DNA of 64,000 bases from Collinsella sp. (GTDB lineage Bacteria > Actinomycetota > Coriobacteriia > Coriobacteriales > Coriobacteriaceae): contig JAHAAK010000002.1 of assembly GCA_018376905.1 (NCBI GenBank), forward strand, positions 1 through 64,000, read 5' to 3'. This document shows positions 1 to 8,354 of the stretch, piece by piece; the stretch's first letter is position 1; each line of letters begins with the position of its first letter. The position numbers and the translations under genes are program-made. The notes under the pieces are model-generated. The model saw only the letters and a list, made by a program, of their open reading frames with translations. It did not search any database and was not told where the DNA came from.

Positions 1-75
1 CTCGTCGCCGGGACGGTGCAGGCAGACCTTCCTGAGCTTGCCGATCTCGGAAGGCACGTGCAGACCTTTCGTCAT
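1..75 (-). CDS. arcA: Arginine deiminase, first 25 codons only (runs off the window)
   Basis: The minus strand from position 75 reads MTKGLHVPSEIGKLRKVCLH followed by RPGDE. The IGKLRKV-LHRPG pattern is the conserved N-terminus of arginine deiminase, which converts arginine to citrulline and ammonia as the first step of the arginine deiminase ATP-yielding pathway. The start is supported by a good ribosome site (TAGGAGG read on the minus strand, about positions 77-84). Only 25 codons lie inside the window, so catalytic residues cannot be checked. The downstream arc genes would lie to the left of position 1. Confidence 0.85.
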   Translation of the reverse strand, partial: MTKGLHVPSEIGKLRKVCLHRPGDE

Positions 76-83
76 GGCCTCCT

Positions 84-567
84 ACCTTTCTTTCGGGCCT
101 TTCGGCCGAATCTCTCAGCGCCCTTCCATAGCGGACGCTGCTTGCTGACAGCTCTAGTTATATCCAAATTCCACCCGCAATTCCACCTCGCCCCCGAACG
201 GTCAACAAAGTGCGATGAACGGTATATCGCATGAGATTCCCCCATAATGTACTTCGGTGTTCTAAAGTAACTTTTCTAAGGTAAACGCTCTTTTTTCCTA
301 AAAACTATTTGCAATTGCATCTCTAAACTTTTGATTCAGAATTGCATAGCTAAATCGGTTTTATGTATATAAATGATGTTTGTTTACGTTTCCGCCTGCA
401 TTCAATGATATTCAGCTATCCATCATTCTTATTCACACTTACGTACCAGTTGAGTGAGGATATAGACCGCTTGCAGACGAGCAGGGCGTCAGTCCTATGA
501 CTTGTCAGCGTAAGAAGTAGGTAAAGATACCGTTCGCACAATACGTCCGTGCCACAAGTCGACTAAA
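84..567. other. Long AT-richer intergenic region between arcA and ppk
   Basis: About 480 bases without a convincing gene; visibly more AT-rich than the flanking genes. It must hold the divergent promoters of arcA (minus) and ppk (plus). The octamer AATTGCAT occurs twice (about 313-320 and 340-347), and ATTCA occurs repeatedly between about 390 and 435. These could be regulator sites for arcA (ArgR-type boxes are AT-rich ATTCA half-sites), but no clean inverted pair is visible, so this is only a suggestion. No tRNA or small ORF with a ribosome site was seen. Confidence 0.5.
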
Positions 568-613
568 TTGAGACAATAGTGAATAGGGTTAGGCTACCGT
601 CCCCTGCGGGGAC
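568..613 (+). promoter_or_regulatory. Candidate ppk promoter and 5'-UTR hairpin
   Basis: TTGAGA at 568-573 and TAGGCT at 590-595 are spaced 16 bases apart and fit a vegetative -35/-10 pair. A small perfect hairpin, GTCCCC-TGC-GGGGAC, lies at 599-613 just before the ppk start codon at 625. The hairpin would be at the very 5' end of the transcript, where it could stabilise it. No strong Shine-Dalgarno sequence precedes the start. Confidence 0.45.
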
Positions 614-624
614 TGAACGGACAG

Positions 625-3189
625 ATGCATATGCCGAGCAAAATCGAAAAAAAGCAAGCCGCCGCAAAGCTGCGCAAACCGCCTCGCGACTTCTCGTACA
701 CGCAGAACCGAGAGCTCAGCTGGCTACGCTTTGACAACCGTGTGCTTGACGAAGCCTTCGATGAGACCGTTCCGCTGTTCGAGCGTCTAAAGTTCGTGTC
801 GATTTTCGAGTCTAACCTCGACGAGTTTCTCATGGTGCGCGTGGGCGGCCTGTCCGATCTGGCAGAGCTCAAAAAGCAACCTGTCGACAACAAGAGCAAT
901 ATGACCGCCTCCGAACAGGTCGATGCTGTCATGGCCGAAATGCCCGGGCTCCTTACCCGTTGGGAGTCCATCTTTAAGAGCATCGAGGGCAAGCTCGACA
1001 CCTTGGGCGTTCACCGCGCCCGCATCGATTCGCTTACGCCCGAGGAGCGCACCTTTGTAACCCGCTACTTCCAGGCCTACGTGTCGCCGGTCATCTCGCC
1101 GCTGGTCATCGATCCTCGCCACCCCTTCCCCAACCTACGCAATGGCGCGCTCTATCTGGCCTGTGGTCTGGACGGCGCCACCGACGAGGAGAGCCTGCTG
1201 GGCCTTATCGAGATCCCCGCCTCGATGAACCGCGTGGTCGAGATCCCCTCGCCCACCGGCACCTACTCCTACATTCTGCTCGAGGACGTCATCCTCGCCT
1301 GTCTGGACAGCTGCTTTGGCTCCTATAAGCCACTCGACCGCGCGCTCATCCGCGTCACCCGCAACGCCGACATCGATCCGGACGGCGAGGGCGTCGAGGA
1401 GGAAGAGGACTACCGCCAGCACATGAAGCGCATCCTCAAGAAGCGCCTGCGTCTGCAGCCGGTAGTGCTCGCGGTCTCGGGGTCGCTCGAGAAGGCGACG
1501 CTCAAGACCATCCGCAAGGCGCTCGAGCTTTCTCGCCGCTCGGTCTTTACCTGCGATATCCCGCTCGACCTGGGCTACGTCTTCGGCATTGAGGGCAAGA
1601 TTCCCGAGCATCTACGCAACGAGCTGCTCTTTACGCCGTTTAAGCCGCAGCCCAACCCCACCATCGATATGACCCGCTCCATCCGCGAGCAGGTGCTGCA
1701 GCACGACAAGCTGCTCTTTTACCCTTACGAGGCCATGAATCCGTTCCTGGACCTGGTGCACGAGGCCGCCTATGACCCCGAGTGCATCTCGCTGCGCATC
1801 ACGCTCTACCGCGTGGCCAAGCAGAGCCGCCTGTGCGAGTCACTGATCGATGCCGCCGAGAACGGCAAAGAGGTCACGGTGCTCATGGAGCTCCGCGCGC
1901 GCTTTGACGAGCAGAACAACATCGAGTGGGCCGAGCGCCTGGAAGAGGCCGGCTGCACCGTCATCTACGGCTCCGAGGGCTTTAAGTGCCACTCCAAGAT
2001 CTGCCAGCTCACCTATCGCGAAGGCATGGCGCTAACGCGTCTGACGCTGCTGGGCACCGGCAACTTTAACGAGAAGACGGCCAAACTCTACAGCGACTTT
2101 ATGCTCATGACCGCCCACCCCGGCATCGGCGAGGACGCCAACCTGTTCTTCCGCAACCTGTCGCTGGGCAATCTGCGCGGCGATTACCGCTTCCTGGGTG
2201 TGGCGCCCGTCGGCCTTAAGCCGCTCATCATGCGCGGCTTGGACCGCGAGATTCAGCGCGCCCTTGCCGGCGAGCCCGCCCGTGTGTTCTTTAAGCTCAA
2301 CTCGCTCACCGACCGCGAGGTCATCGACAAGATCGCCGAGGCATCGTGCGCTGGAGTCCGCGTGGACATGATCATCCGCGGCATCTCGTGCCTGAAACCC
2401 GGCGTTCCGGGCAAGACCGAGAACGTGCATGTCCGCTCTATCGTCGGGCGCTTTTTGGAGCATGCCCGCGTTTACGCCTTTGGCGTGGACTCGGACATGA
2501 TCTACCTGAGCTCTGCCGACATGATGACGCGCAACACCGAGCACCGCGTGGAGATCGCCTTCCCCGTGCTCGACCCCACCTGCCGCGCTCTGGTGCACGA
2601 GTACATGGGCATGCAGCTGCGAGACAACGTGAAGGCCCGCAGCCTGACGAGCGACGGCACCTGGGTTCCCGTGGAGTGCAAGGAGGGCGAGAAGCCCTTC
2701 AACTCGCAGGAGGCCCTGTTGGAGCGTGCCTATCGCAACGCCGAGGCAGCCGCGCAGCAGCGTGCGCAGGAGAAGGAACGTGTGACCGAGGAGGCTATTC
2801 ACAGCGAGCTTGAGCACGAAGCAGCAGTCGAGCCTGCTACCGAGCCGGAAGCTGCCGTCGCTCCCCCGGTGGCAGAACCCGAGCCTGCCGAGGAGCCAGA
2901 GGCCGCGCCCGAGCCCGTCATTGAGGCGAAACCCGCCCCCGAGCCCGAGCCGCAGCCGGTAGCACCCAAGGTCCAAAAGGTCCAGGCGACCGTCATTGAG
3001 CCCGAGCCCGCACCTGCACCTCAGACCGAGCCGCAGGTCACCAAGCCCGCGCCCGAGACGAGCGCCCGTCGCGATAAGCCCGCCGGCAAGACCAAGGCCA
3101 TCGAGCGCCATCGCCCCGGTCGTGTGCGCATGGGCCTGGGCCTGATCGGCCTGGGTCTTAAGACGCTCATTACCGGCAAGACGAAATAG
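625..3189 (+). CDS. ppk: Polyphosphate kinase 1 with a long acidic Pro/Ala/Glu tail
   Basis: Makes inorganic polyphosphate from ATP (reversible). The N-terminal domain is clear (NRELSWLRFDNRVL, about residues 28-41; SNLDEFLMVRV), followed by the two phospholipase-D-like catalytic domains. The autophosphorylated histidine is expected at His456 (CHSKICQL) and the second conserved histidine at His613 (EHARVYAFG); GTGNFNEKTA is also present. The catalytic part ends near residue 700. The remaining ~150 residues are unusual for PPK1 (normally about 690 residues): a helical, then Pro/Ala/Glu-rich segment (about 735-830), a basic stretch, and a short hydrophobic end (MGLGLIGLGLKTLI, about 836-849). 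The start at 625 has no good ribosome site; ATG at 631 is an alternative. Confidence 0.95.
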   Translation: MHMPSKIEKKQAAAKLRKPPRDFSYTQNRELSWLRFDNRVLDEAFDETVPLFERLKFVSIFESNLDEFLMVRVGGLSDLAELKKQPVDNKSNMTASEQVDAVMAEMPGLLTRWESIFKSIEGKLDTLGVHRARIDSLTPEERTFVTRYFQAYVSPVISPLVIDPRHPFPNLRNGALYLACGLDGATDEESLLGLIEIPASMNRVVEIPSPTGTYSYILLEDVILACLDSCFGSYKPLDRALIRVTRNADIDPDGEGVEEEEDYRQHMKRILKKRLRLQPVVLAVSGSLEKATLKTIRKALELSRRSVFTCDIPLDLGYVFGIEGKIPEHLRNELLFTPFKPQPNPTIDMTRSIREQVLQHDKLLFYPYEAMNPFLDLVHEAAYDPECISLRITLYRVAKQSRLCESLIDAAENGKEVTVLMELRARFDEQNNIEWAERLEEAGCTVIYGSEGFKCHSKICQLTYREGMALTRLTLLGTGNFNEKTAKLYSDFMLMTAHPGIGEDANLFFRNLSLGNLRGDYRFLGVAPVGLKPLIMRGLDREIQRALAGEPARVFFKLNSLTDREVIDKIAEASCAGVRVDMIIRGISCLKPGVPGKTENVHVRSIVGRFLEHARVYAFGVDSDMIYLSSADMMTRNTEHRVEIAFPVLDPTCRALVHEYMGMQLRDNVKARSLTSDGTWVPVECKEGEKPFNSQEALLERAYRNAEAAAQQRAQEKERVTEEAIHSELEHEAAVEPATEPEAAVAPPVAEPEPAEEPEAAPEPVIEAKPAPEPEPQPVAPKVQKVQATVIEPEPAPAPQTEPQVTKPAPETSARRDKPAGKTKAIERHRPGRVRMGLGLIGLGLKTLITGKTK

Positions 3190-3213
3190 TCGTTTGTAGA
3201 AGCAGTTTGTAGA

Positions 3214-3256
3214 AGCGCCCCGCATTTGAGGAAAGCCTCGGATGCGGGGCGCTTTT
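3214..3256 (+). terminator. Rho-independent terminator after ppk
   Basis: A perfect 12-bp stem (AGCGCCCCGCAT at 3214-3225 with ATGCGGGGCGCT at 3242-3253) is followed by TTT. It separates ppk from the methyltransferase gene. Confidence 0.85.
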
Positions 3257-3302
3257 CCCTGCTACCATGGTGCGAACAACAACACGAATGACAGGCAGGA
3301 AT

Positions 3303-4616
3303 ATGAAGCTCACTATAAAATCGATGACCTACGGCGCAGACGGGCTGGCGCACGCCGACAACGGCAAGGCCGTCTTTGTGCAGGGCGCCGTGGCAGGCGA
3401 CACCGTCGAGGCCGAGGTCGTACAGGACGGCAAGTCGTTCATGCGCGCCCGCACGACCGAGATTCTGGAGCCGAGCCACGATCGTATTCAGTCCCCCTGC
3501 CCCTTCGTTGGCATCTGCGGCGGCTGCTCGTGGGGCAACCTCTCACGCACGGCACAGCTCGCCGCCAAGGAGCAAAACCTGCGCTCCACGCTCGAGCGCA
3601 TCGGCAAGTTCGCTCCTGAGCAGGTCGATAAGTTGGTACAGCCCATCTGCCACACCAAGGACGACTGGGGCTACCGCAATAAAATCGAGCTCGAACCGAC
3701 CGTCGTCAACGGTCGCGTGCGCCTTGGCATGCACGGTGTCGACCCCAGCAAAATCGTGACCGTCGATGCGTGCCCGCTGTTCGATAAGCGCTTCCCGAAG
3801 GCGCTCAAATCGGTCGTCGGCGCACTCAACTATCTAAGCGGCAGCCATGACTTGGGGCTCGAACGCGTGGGCATTCGCGCATCGCGCCGCACCAAGGCGC
3901 TCGAGGTCGCGCTCTGGACGCCCACGGGTTCCTTCCCGCGCTCGCAGATCTCGCGCGTGCTGGCAGACGCCGCGCACCCCACGAGCGTAGTGCGCGTCAT
4001 GAGCAAGGGCGAGAAGAAGGCCCGCCGCGTCTCCAAAGTCGAGATGCTCGCCGGCGAGGGCTCGTGGACCGAGAACATCGCCGAGGGCCAGATGCGCTTG
4101 TCTGCCCCGTCGTTTTTCCAGATCAACACCAAGGGCGCCGAGATTTTGATCGAGCTTGTCATGGAAGCGCTCGACCCGCAGGAAGACGAGCTGGCCGTGG
4201 ACCTGTACTGCGGCGCCGGCACCTTTACCCTGCCGCTCGCCCGCCGCTGCGATTTTGTCGCCGCCGTCGAAGCCTATGGCCCGGCCGTGCGCGATCTACG
4301 CCGTAACCTGGAGATCAACAAGCTCGATAACGTCGACGTCATCGGCGGCGACGCGGTGCGCGAGTTCCCCGACCAGGATGCCGACATCTTGGTGGTCGAC
4401 CCGCCGCGCGCAGGCCTCGCCCCCGAGGCGATCGACCTTATCGCCAGCACGAGTGCTCGCGATGTCGCCTACGTGAGCTGCGACCCGGCCACCCTGGCGC
4501 GCGATCTCAAACGCTTTGTCGAAGAAGGCACCTTCTCCCCCGTAAAGATCACGCCAGTCGACCTGTTCCCGCAAACCTTCCACTGCGAGACCGTCGTCCA
4601 CCTTAGGCGCAACTAG
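3303..4616 (+). CDS. rlmD: 23S rRNA (uracil-5-)-methyltransferase, RlmD/RumA type
   Basis: SAM-dependent uracil-5 methyltransferase of the TrmA/RumA family. Residues 1-58 form a TRAM RNA-binding domain. A [4Fe-4S] cluster set is visible: CPFVGICGGC (Cys66, Cys72, Cys75) and Cys157 (DACPLF). The SAM site is DLYCGAGTF, followed by DPPRAGL, and the nucleophilic cysteine is Cys393 in SCDPATLARDL. The start at 3303 follows GGCAGGA; an upstream in-frame ATG (3267) lies too close to the ppk terminator. The exact target (U1939, U747 or tRNA U54) cannot be decided from sequence alone, since several paralogues share this architecture. Confidence 0.88.
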   Translation: MKLTIKSMTYGADGLAHADNGKAVFVQGAVAGDTVEAEVVQDGKSFMRARTTEILEPSHDRIQSPCPFVGICGGCSWGNLSRTAQLAAKEQNLRSTLERIGKFAPEQVDKLVQPICHTKDDWGYRNKIELEPTVVNGRVRLGMHGVDPSKIVTVDACPLFDKRFPKALKSVVGALNYLSGSHDLGLERVGIRASRRTKALEVALWTPTGSFPRSQISRVLADAAHPTSVVRVMSKGEKKARRVSKVEMLAGEGSWTENIAEGQMRLSAPSFFQINTKGAEILIELVMEALDPQEDELAVDLYCGAGTFTLPLARRCDFVAAVEAYGPAVRDLRRNLEINKLDNVDVIGGDAVREFPDQDADILVVDPPRAGLAPEAIDLIASTSARDVAYVSCDPATLARDLKRFVEEGTFSPVKITPVDLFPQTFHCETVVHLRRN

Positions 4617-4722
4617 CCACTTAATCATTGCTCAGAAAAATCATTGGGAAATCGAGCGTGGCAAGCGGAGGTCTTCGGGGTATAAGACGGCTAATTGTAT
4701 GCCGCCTATGAAAGGAACCCTC

Positions 4723-5265
4723 ATGCCCAGCGTTGCCGTTCTCGCCGCCGATGGCTTTGAAACTATTGAATGCTTGACCATGGTCGATGTCATGCGTCGC
4801 GGCGGCGTGCGTGCCACGCTCGTCTCGATCATGCCCACGCGTGAGGTCGTAAGCTCGCTGCAGATCCCCGTGACCTGCGATGCGCTCTTTGACGAGATCA
4901 ACTTTGACGAGTACGACTGCGTCGTGCTGCCCGGCGGCCTGCCCGGTGCCACCAACCTGCGCGCCGATCAGCGCGTCTGCGACGTGGTCTGCGAGTTCGC
5001 CGCGACCAAGCACGTTGCCGCCATCTGCGCCGCCCCGTTTATCCTGGGCGAGCTCGACCTACTCGAGGGGCGCCACGCCACGTGCTTCCCTGGTTTTGAG
5101 AAAAGCTTCCCCGAAGGCGCCTATACCGGCGAGAAGGTTACGCAAGACGGTAACGTCATCACCGCCAGCGGCATGGCCCAGTCGCTCCCCTTTGCGCTTG
5201 AGCTGCTGCGCACGCTCGCCGGCGACAAGGCCGTCGAGAAGGTCGCCGAGGGCATCCAGCTATGA
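4723..5265 (+). CDS. DJ-1/PfpI family protein (ThiJ/YajL-like)
   Basis: 180-residue member of the DJ-1/PfpI superfamily, typical length for the single-domain YajL/DJ-1 group. The nucleophile-elbow cysteine is Cys102 in AAICAAPF, preceded by VVLPGGLPGATNLR. Such proteins act as chaperone, redox-sensing or glyoxalase/deglycase-like enzymes; which applies here is not known. The start at 4723 is chosen because AAAGGA lies 8 bases upstream; an in-frame ATG at 4699 has no such site. The stop overlaps the next start by four bases (ATGA), so it is co-translated with the Maf gene. Confidence 0.88.
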   Translation: MPSVAVLAADGFETIECLTMVDVMRRGGVRATLVSIMPTREVVSSLQIPVTCDALFDEINFDEYDCVVLPGGLPGATNLRADQRVCDVVCEFAATKHVAAICAAPFILGELDLLEGRHATCFPGFEKSFPEGAYTGEKVTQDGNVITASGMAQSLPFALELLRTLAGDKAVEKVAEGIQL

Positions 5266-5843
5266 TTTTGGCTTCGCAATCACCGCGCCGCATCGAGTTG
5301 ATGCGCGAGGCGGGTTATGACATCCGCATCATCCCTGCCGATATCGATGAAACGCCGTTTGATGACGAAGCCCCGCTTACGCTTGTCGAGCGTCTGGCAC
5401 GAGCCAAGGCAGCCGCCGTTGCCGCCGAGCAAGCCGAGCCCAACGAGCTGACCGTCGCAGCCGATACGATCGTCACCTTCGATGGCAAGATTCTGGGCAA
5501 GCCGGCAACCGAGGACGAGGCGCGCACCATGCTCCGTGAGCTTTCGGGCCGCACACACCAGGTCGCAACCGGCGTCTGCATCGTTAAGGCAGGCGATACG
5601 GCCGCCCCGCATGCCGCCGAGAGCCTGTCCTTTGTCGATGTGACCGACGTGACGTTCTACGAACTCACCGACGAGCAGATCGAGCACTACGTCGCCTCGG
5701 GTGAGCCCATGGATAAGGCCGGCGCCTACGGTATTCAGGGTGTCGGCGGACGCATGCTCGTGCACGATATTTCGGGCGACTTCTACAACGTGGTGGGCCT
5801 GCCCATCGCACGCGTCGCACGCGCGATTCAAAAACTCTCGTAA
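5262..5843 (+). CDS. maf: Maf-family nucleoside triphosphate pyrophosphatase
   Basis: 193 residues, full length for the family. The N-terminus ILASQSPRR matches the phosphate-binding S-x-SPRR motif, and AADTIVTFDGKILGKP carries the catalytic Asp. Maf proteins hydrolyse non-canonical or excess nucleoside triphosphates (dTTP/UTP or modified pyrimidines) to monophosphates and PPi. It overlaps the upstream DJ-1 gene at ATGA, so the two form an operon; together they suggest damage control or housecleaning, which is inference. Confidence 0.9.
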   Translation: MILASQSPRRIELMREAGYDIRIIPADIDETPFDDEAPLTLVERLARAKAAAVAAEQAEPNELTVAADTIVTFDGKILGKPATEDEARTMLRELSGRTHQVATGVCIVKAGDTAAPHAAESLSFVDVTDVTFYELTDEQIEHYVASGEPMDKAGAYGIQGVGGRMLVHDISGDFYNVVGLPIARVARAIQKLS

Positions 5844-5943
5844 TTGCATCTGGCGCTGGGTATCCCCCAGCGCCTACAATTTTGCCGTACCGTACGGATC
5901 CCGACCGGGCATAAGGCCCGGCGGAAAACCGATAGGAGAAAAC

Positions 5944-6945
5944 ATGGACACACTGCTTGAAGCCATTGACGTTTGCGATGTCGATGGCTTTTGCTATGGC
6001 AACTATACGGACGAGGAGGCCGGCACCGGTTGTACCGTAATCGTGGCACCCGAGGGCGCCACCGGCGGCGTTGACGTTCGCGGCGGTGCTCCAGCATCGC
6101 GCGAAACCGACCTGCTGCGACCTGAGAACACCGTCGACAAGGTCCACGCCGTCTGCCTTTCGGGCGGATCGGCCTTTGGCCTCGAAGCTGCAAGCGGCGT
6201 CGCTCGCGAGCTTGAGAGCCGCGGCATCGGCCTTCCCGTCGGCCCCACGCAGGTGCCTATCGTGTGCTCCAGCTGTATCTTCGACCTTGCCTTTGGCGAC
6301 CCCACCGTGCGCCCCGACATTGAGGCCGGCATCGCCGCCGTGCGCGAAGCACTCGACCACACCCCCACCAAGCTCGAACAGGGCAACGTAGGCGCCGGCA
6401 CCGGTGCAACCGTGGGCAAGCTCATGGGGCCCGCCACCTGCATGAAGGCCGGCCTTGGAGCTGCCGCCGTGGCACTCGGCCCCATCAAGGTGGGCGCCGT
6501 GGTCTCGGTCAACGCCTGCGGCAACGTTGTCGACCCCTTCACCGGCGAGTGGGTCGCCGGCATGCGCGCCGCAGCCGATAGCGACCAGATCGTCGACATG
6601 GAACTCGCAGCCTTTGCCGCCGCCGGCTCCATGCAAATGCCGCTTGACCGCACCAACACCACCATCAGCTGCATCGTCACCAACGTGGAGCTCACCAAGG
6701 CCCAGGCCACCAAGGTCTCCCAAATGGCCGCAGACGCCTACGCGCACGCCATCCGCCCCACGCACACCACCAACGACGGCGACACCATCTACACCCTCGC
6801 CAGCGGCAAACTGGGAACCCAGGCAAGCGCCGCCATACCCCTAGACCTGCTGGGCATGCTTGCCGTAAGGGCCCTACAGACCGCCATCGTAAACGGAGCC
6901 AAAACCGCCAAAACCTCCCACGGCATCCCCGGCGCCGCAAAGTAA
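5944..6945 (+). CDS. P1/S58 family peptidase (DmpA-like, self-cleaving aminopeptidase)
   Basis: 333-residue protein of the DmpA/P1 (L-aminopeptidase/D-esterase, beta-peptidyl aminopeptidase) family. Its hallmark GNVGAGTGAT places a candidate autocleavage point between Gly152 and Thr153, after which the new N-terminal Thr would be the nucleophile (Ser in DmpA itself). VCLSGGSAFGLEAASG is the conserved glycine-rich strand-turn. The start at 5944 follows AGGAGAAAAC; a longer open frame upstream overlaps the maf gene and is not used. Substrate is unknown; family members release N-terminal amino acids from short peptides. It is followed by a long nested palindrome rather than another plus-strand gene. 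Confidence 0.85.
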   Translation: MDTLLEAIDVCDVDGFCYGNYTDEEAGTGCTVIVAPEGATGGVDVRGGAPASRETDLLRPENTVDKVHAVCLSGGSAFGLEAASGVARELESRGIGLPVGPTQVPIVCSSCIFDLAFGDPTVRPDIEAGIAAVREALDHTPTKLEQGNVGAGTGATVGKLMGPATCMKAGLGAAAVALGPIKVGAVVSVNACGNVVDPFTGEWVAGMRAAADSDQIVDMELAAFAAAGSMQMPLDRTNTTISCIVTNVELTKAQATKVSQMAADAYAHAIRPTHTTNDGDTIYTLASGKLGTQASAAIPLDLLGMLAVRALQTAIVNGAKTAKTSHGIPGAAK

Positions 6946-6957
6946 CCTCACTCGACC

Positions 6958-7086
6958 GTCGGTCGGAGGCGGGCGGGCATTACGTTTGCTGCTCTACAGT
7001 CCTATGCAAGACGAAGGCCACATTAAGTGGCCTTCTTTGCATGCGGAACTCGCGACAAACGTAACGCCCGCCCGCCTCCGACCGAC
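6958..7086. repeat. Long nested inverted repeat between convergent genes (copy 1)
   Basis: Outer arms of 30 bases (6958-6987 and 7057-7086) match at 29 of 30 positions; the one difference would be a G-U pair in RNA. They enclose an inner hairpin at 7004-7042 whose stem contains GAAGGCCAC/GTGGCCTTC followed by TTTGC. The inner hairpin is a plausible bidirectional terminator for the P1 peptidase and the glycosyltransferase; the outer arms have no obvious role in termination. Confidence 0.85.
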
Positions 7087-7090
7087 TACC

Positions 7091-7163
7091 AACCAGCTTC
7101 TTTTTTTGCCCAGGCCCCTGTGTACCGCGCGTCGAAGATCTTCAAATTCAAACTGTCTGACAA
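7091..7163 (+). pseudogene. Relic of a glycosyltransferase C-terminus
   Basis: On the plus strand a short frame reads PVYRASKIFKFKLSDNRFL and then a stop. The convergent glycosyltransferase on the minus strand ends LYRLASKIFKFN. The bases AAGATCTTCAAATTCAA (7135-7151) are repeated exactly in inverted orientation at 7327-7343. The resemblance extends upstream at codon level with an in-frame three-base difference, which favours descent from a related gene end over a chance palindrome. No start codon or remaining catalytic region is present. Confidence 0.5.
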
Positions 7164-7180
7164 TCGATTCTTATAGCAGA

Positions 7181-7290
7181 GGCCCCTTGGCCTTTAGTTT
7201 GATACAAGTTCCGCACGAGCCGGAAAGCACTTAATGTGCTTTCCGTGCGAGCAGGACTGTTCGCAGTAGCAAACTAAAGGCCAAGGGGCC
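7181..7290. repeat. Long nested inverted repeat between convergent genes (copy 2)
   Basis: Perfect 20-base arms (7181-7200 and 7271-7290) surround a second perfect hairpin, CGGAAAGCAC (7221-7230) with GTGCTTTCCG (7236-7245). The apex CACTTAATGTG is the reverse complement of the apex of copy 1 (CACATTAAGTG), so the two structures share a core placed in opposite orientation. Confidence 0.85.
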
Positions 7291-7322
7291 CAGTCAACCT
7301 ATCAGCAGCGATTACTCGGCAG

Positions 7323-8354
7323 CTAGTTGAATTTGAAGATCTTTGAGGCAAGACGGTATAGGCCGAGTGTGGTTTTGTCTCCCGCCCGTCCGCGCAGATT
7401 GGTGAAGAACCCGACCACGCCGTAGCGGGCACGACGATACATGCGCTCGTCGTAGGCCTTCAAATCATTCCACAGCGTCTTTAGGCGCTCGTCGGCGCAA
7501 TCTTCCTCGGAAAGCTTGGTCAGCACCGAGCAGATCGCCATCATCATGGTGAAGTAGCCCATCATGTACGAACGCAGACGCGACGACTCGACATCGCTGT
7601 ACAGGTGGTACGACTCCATCATGATACGCGTAACACGGAACTGCTGGTCCAGACGCTTGACCATCGTGGCCTCGTTGACACTCTGGCCCTCGCGACCGAT
7701 AAAGTAGCGATAGAGGTCGATGTCGGCGTAGTACATGGTCTTGCAACGCGGCAGCGGCACGTAGGCGTAGATGTTGTCCACATAGAACGTGTGCGGCGGC
7801 ATGGGCAGGTTGGACTCGCGCAGCACATCCGTGCGATAGCACAGGCTGTGCATGAGCAGATTCTGGTCCAAACGGAAATGGCCGATCTGGTCCCAGGTAA
7901 AGATCTTTTTGCGCGGCAGGGCAAATTTGTAGCCAATAGCGGTATGCGTGCCCTCGTAAACCTTCTCGTACACGTAGTTCGAGATAAACAGGTCAACGCG
8001 CTGGTCACGCTCTTCAAAGCCACGCAGAATCGACAGCATGGTCGAAAGAGCCGCAGCGTCGAGCCAGTCATCCGAGTCGACGACCTTGTAGTATGTGCCC
8101 TGCGCCTCGCGCAGACCCGAAAGGACGGCAATACCGTGGCCGCCGTTCTCCTGGTGTACCGCGCGAATGATACCGGGATAACGTGCCTCCCACTCATCGG
8201 CCTTATCGGCCGTCTCGTCCTTGGAGCCGTCGTCCACTACGATAATCTCGATATCGGTGGCGTAATTGCTCCCCTCCAAGATGGAGGTGATGCAATGGTC
8301 CATGTCCTTGGCGGCGTTATACGAGGGAATACCGAATGTTATGACTTTATGCAT
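7323..8354 (-). CDS. Family 2 glycosyltransferase
   Basis: 343-residue GT-A fold enzyme. The start HKVITFGIPSYN, the VVDDGS nucleotide site (residues 39-44), the ENGGHG acceptor-loop motif (69-74) and DSDDWLD with the metal-binding aspartates (93-99) are typical of GT2 enzymes that add sugars to surface polysaccharide. The ATG at 8354 begins the recognisable domain; an in-frame ATG at 8372 is also possible. Neither has a clear ribosome site, and either overlaps the end of glf, so translation is probably coupled. Pairing with UDP-galactopyranose mutase suggests it transfers galactofuranose or works on the same glycan (inference). Confidence 0.88.
   Translation of the reverse strand: MHKVITFGIPSYNAAKDMDHCITSILEGSNYATDIEIIVVDDGSKDETADKADEWEARYPGIIRAVHQENGGHGIAVLSGLREAQGTYYKVVDSDDWLDAAALSTMLSILRGFEERDQRVDLFISNYVYEKVYEGTHTAIGYKFALPRKKIFTWDQIGHFRLDQNLLMHSLCYRTDVLRESNLPMPPHTFYVDNIYAYVPLPRCKTMYYADIDLYRYFIGREGQSVNEATMVKRLDQQFRVTRIMMESYHLYSDVESSRLRSYMMGYFTMMMAICSVLTKLSEEDCADERLKTLWNDLKAYDERMYRRARYGVVGFFTNLRGRAGDKTTLGLYRLASKIFKFN

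Noticed and set aside
16..234. 72-codon plus-strand frame opposite arcA
   Set aside because: It overlaps the clear arcA N-terminus on the other strand and has no ribosome site or domain.
2032..3225. Minus-strand open frame of nearly 400 codons opposite ppk
   Set aside because: It mirrors the repetitive Pro/Ala/Glu tail of ppk, is rich in Leu/Gly/Arg with no domain, and has no ribosome site; a shadow of the real gene.
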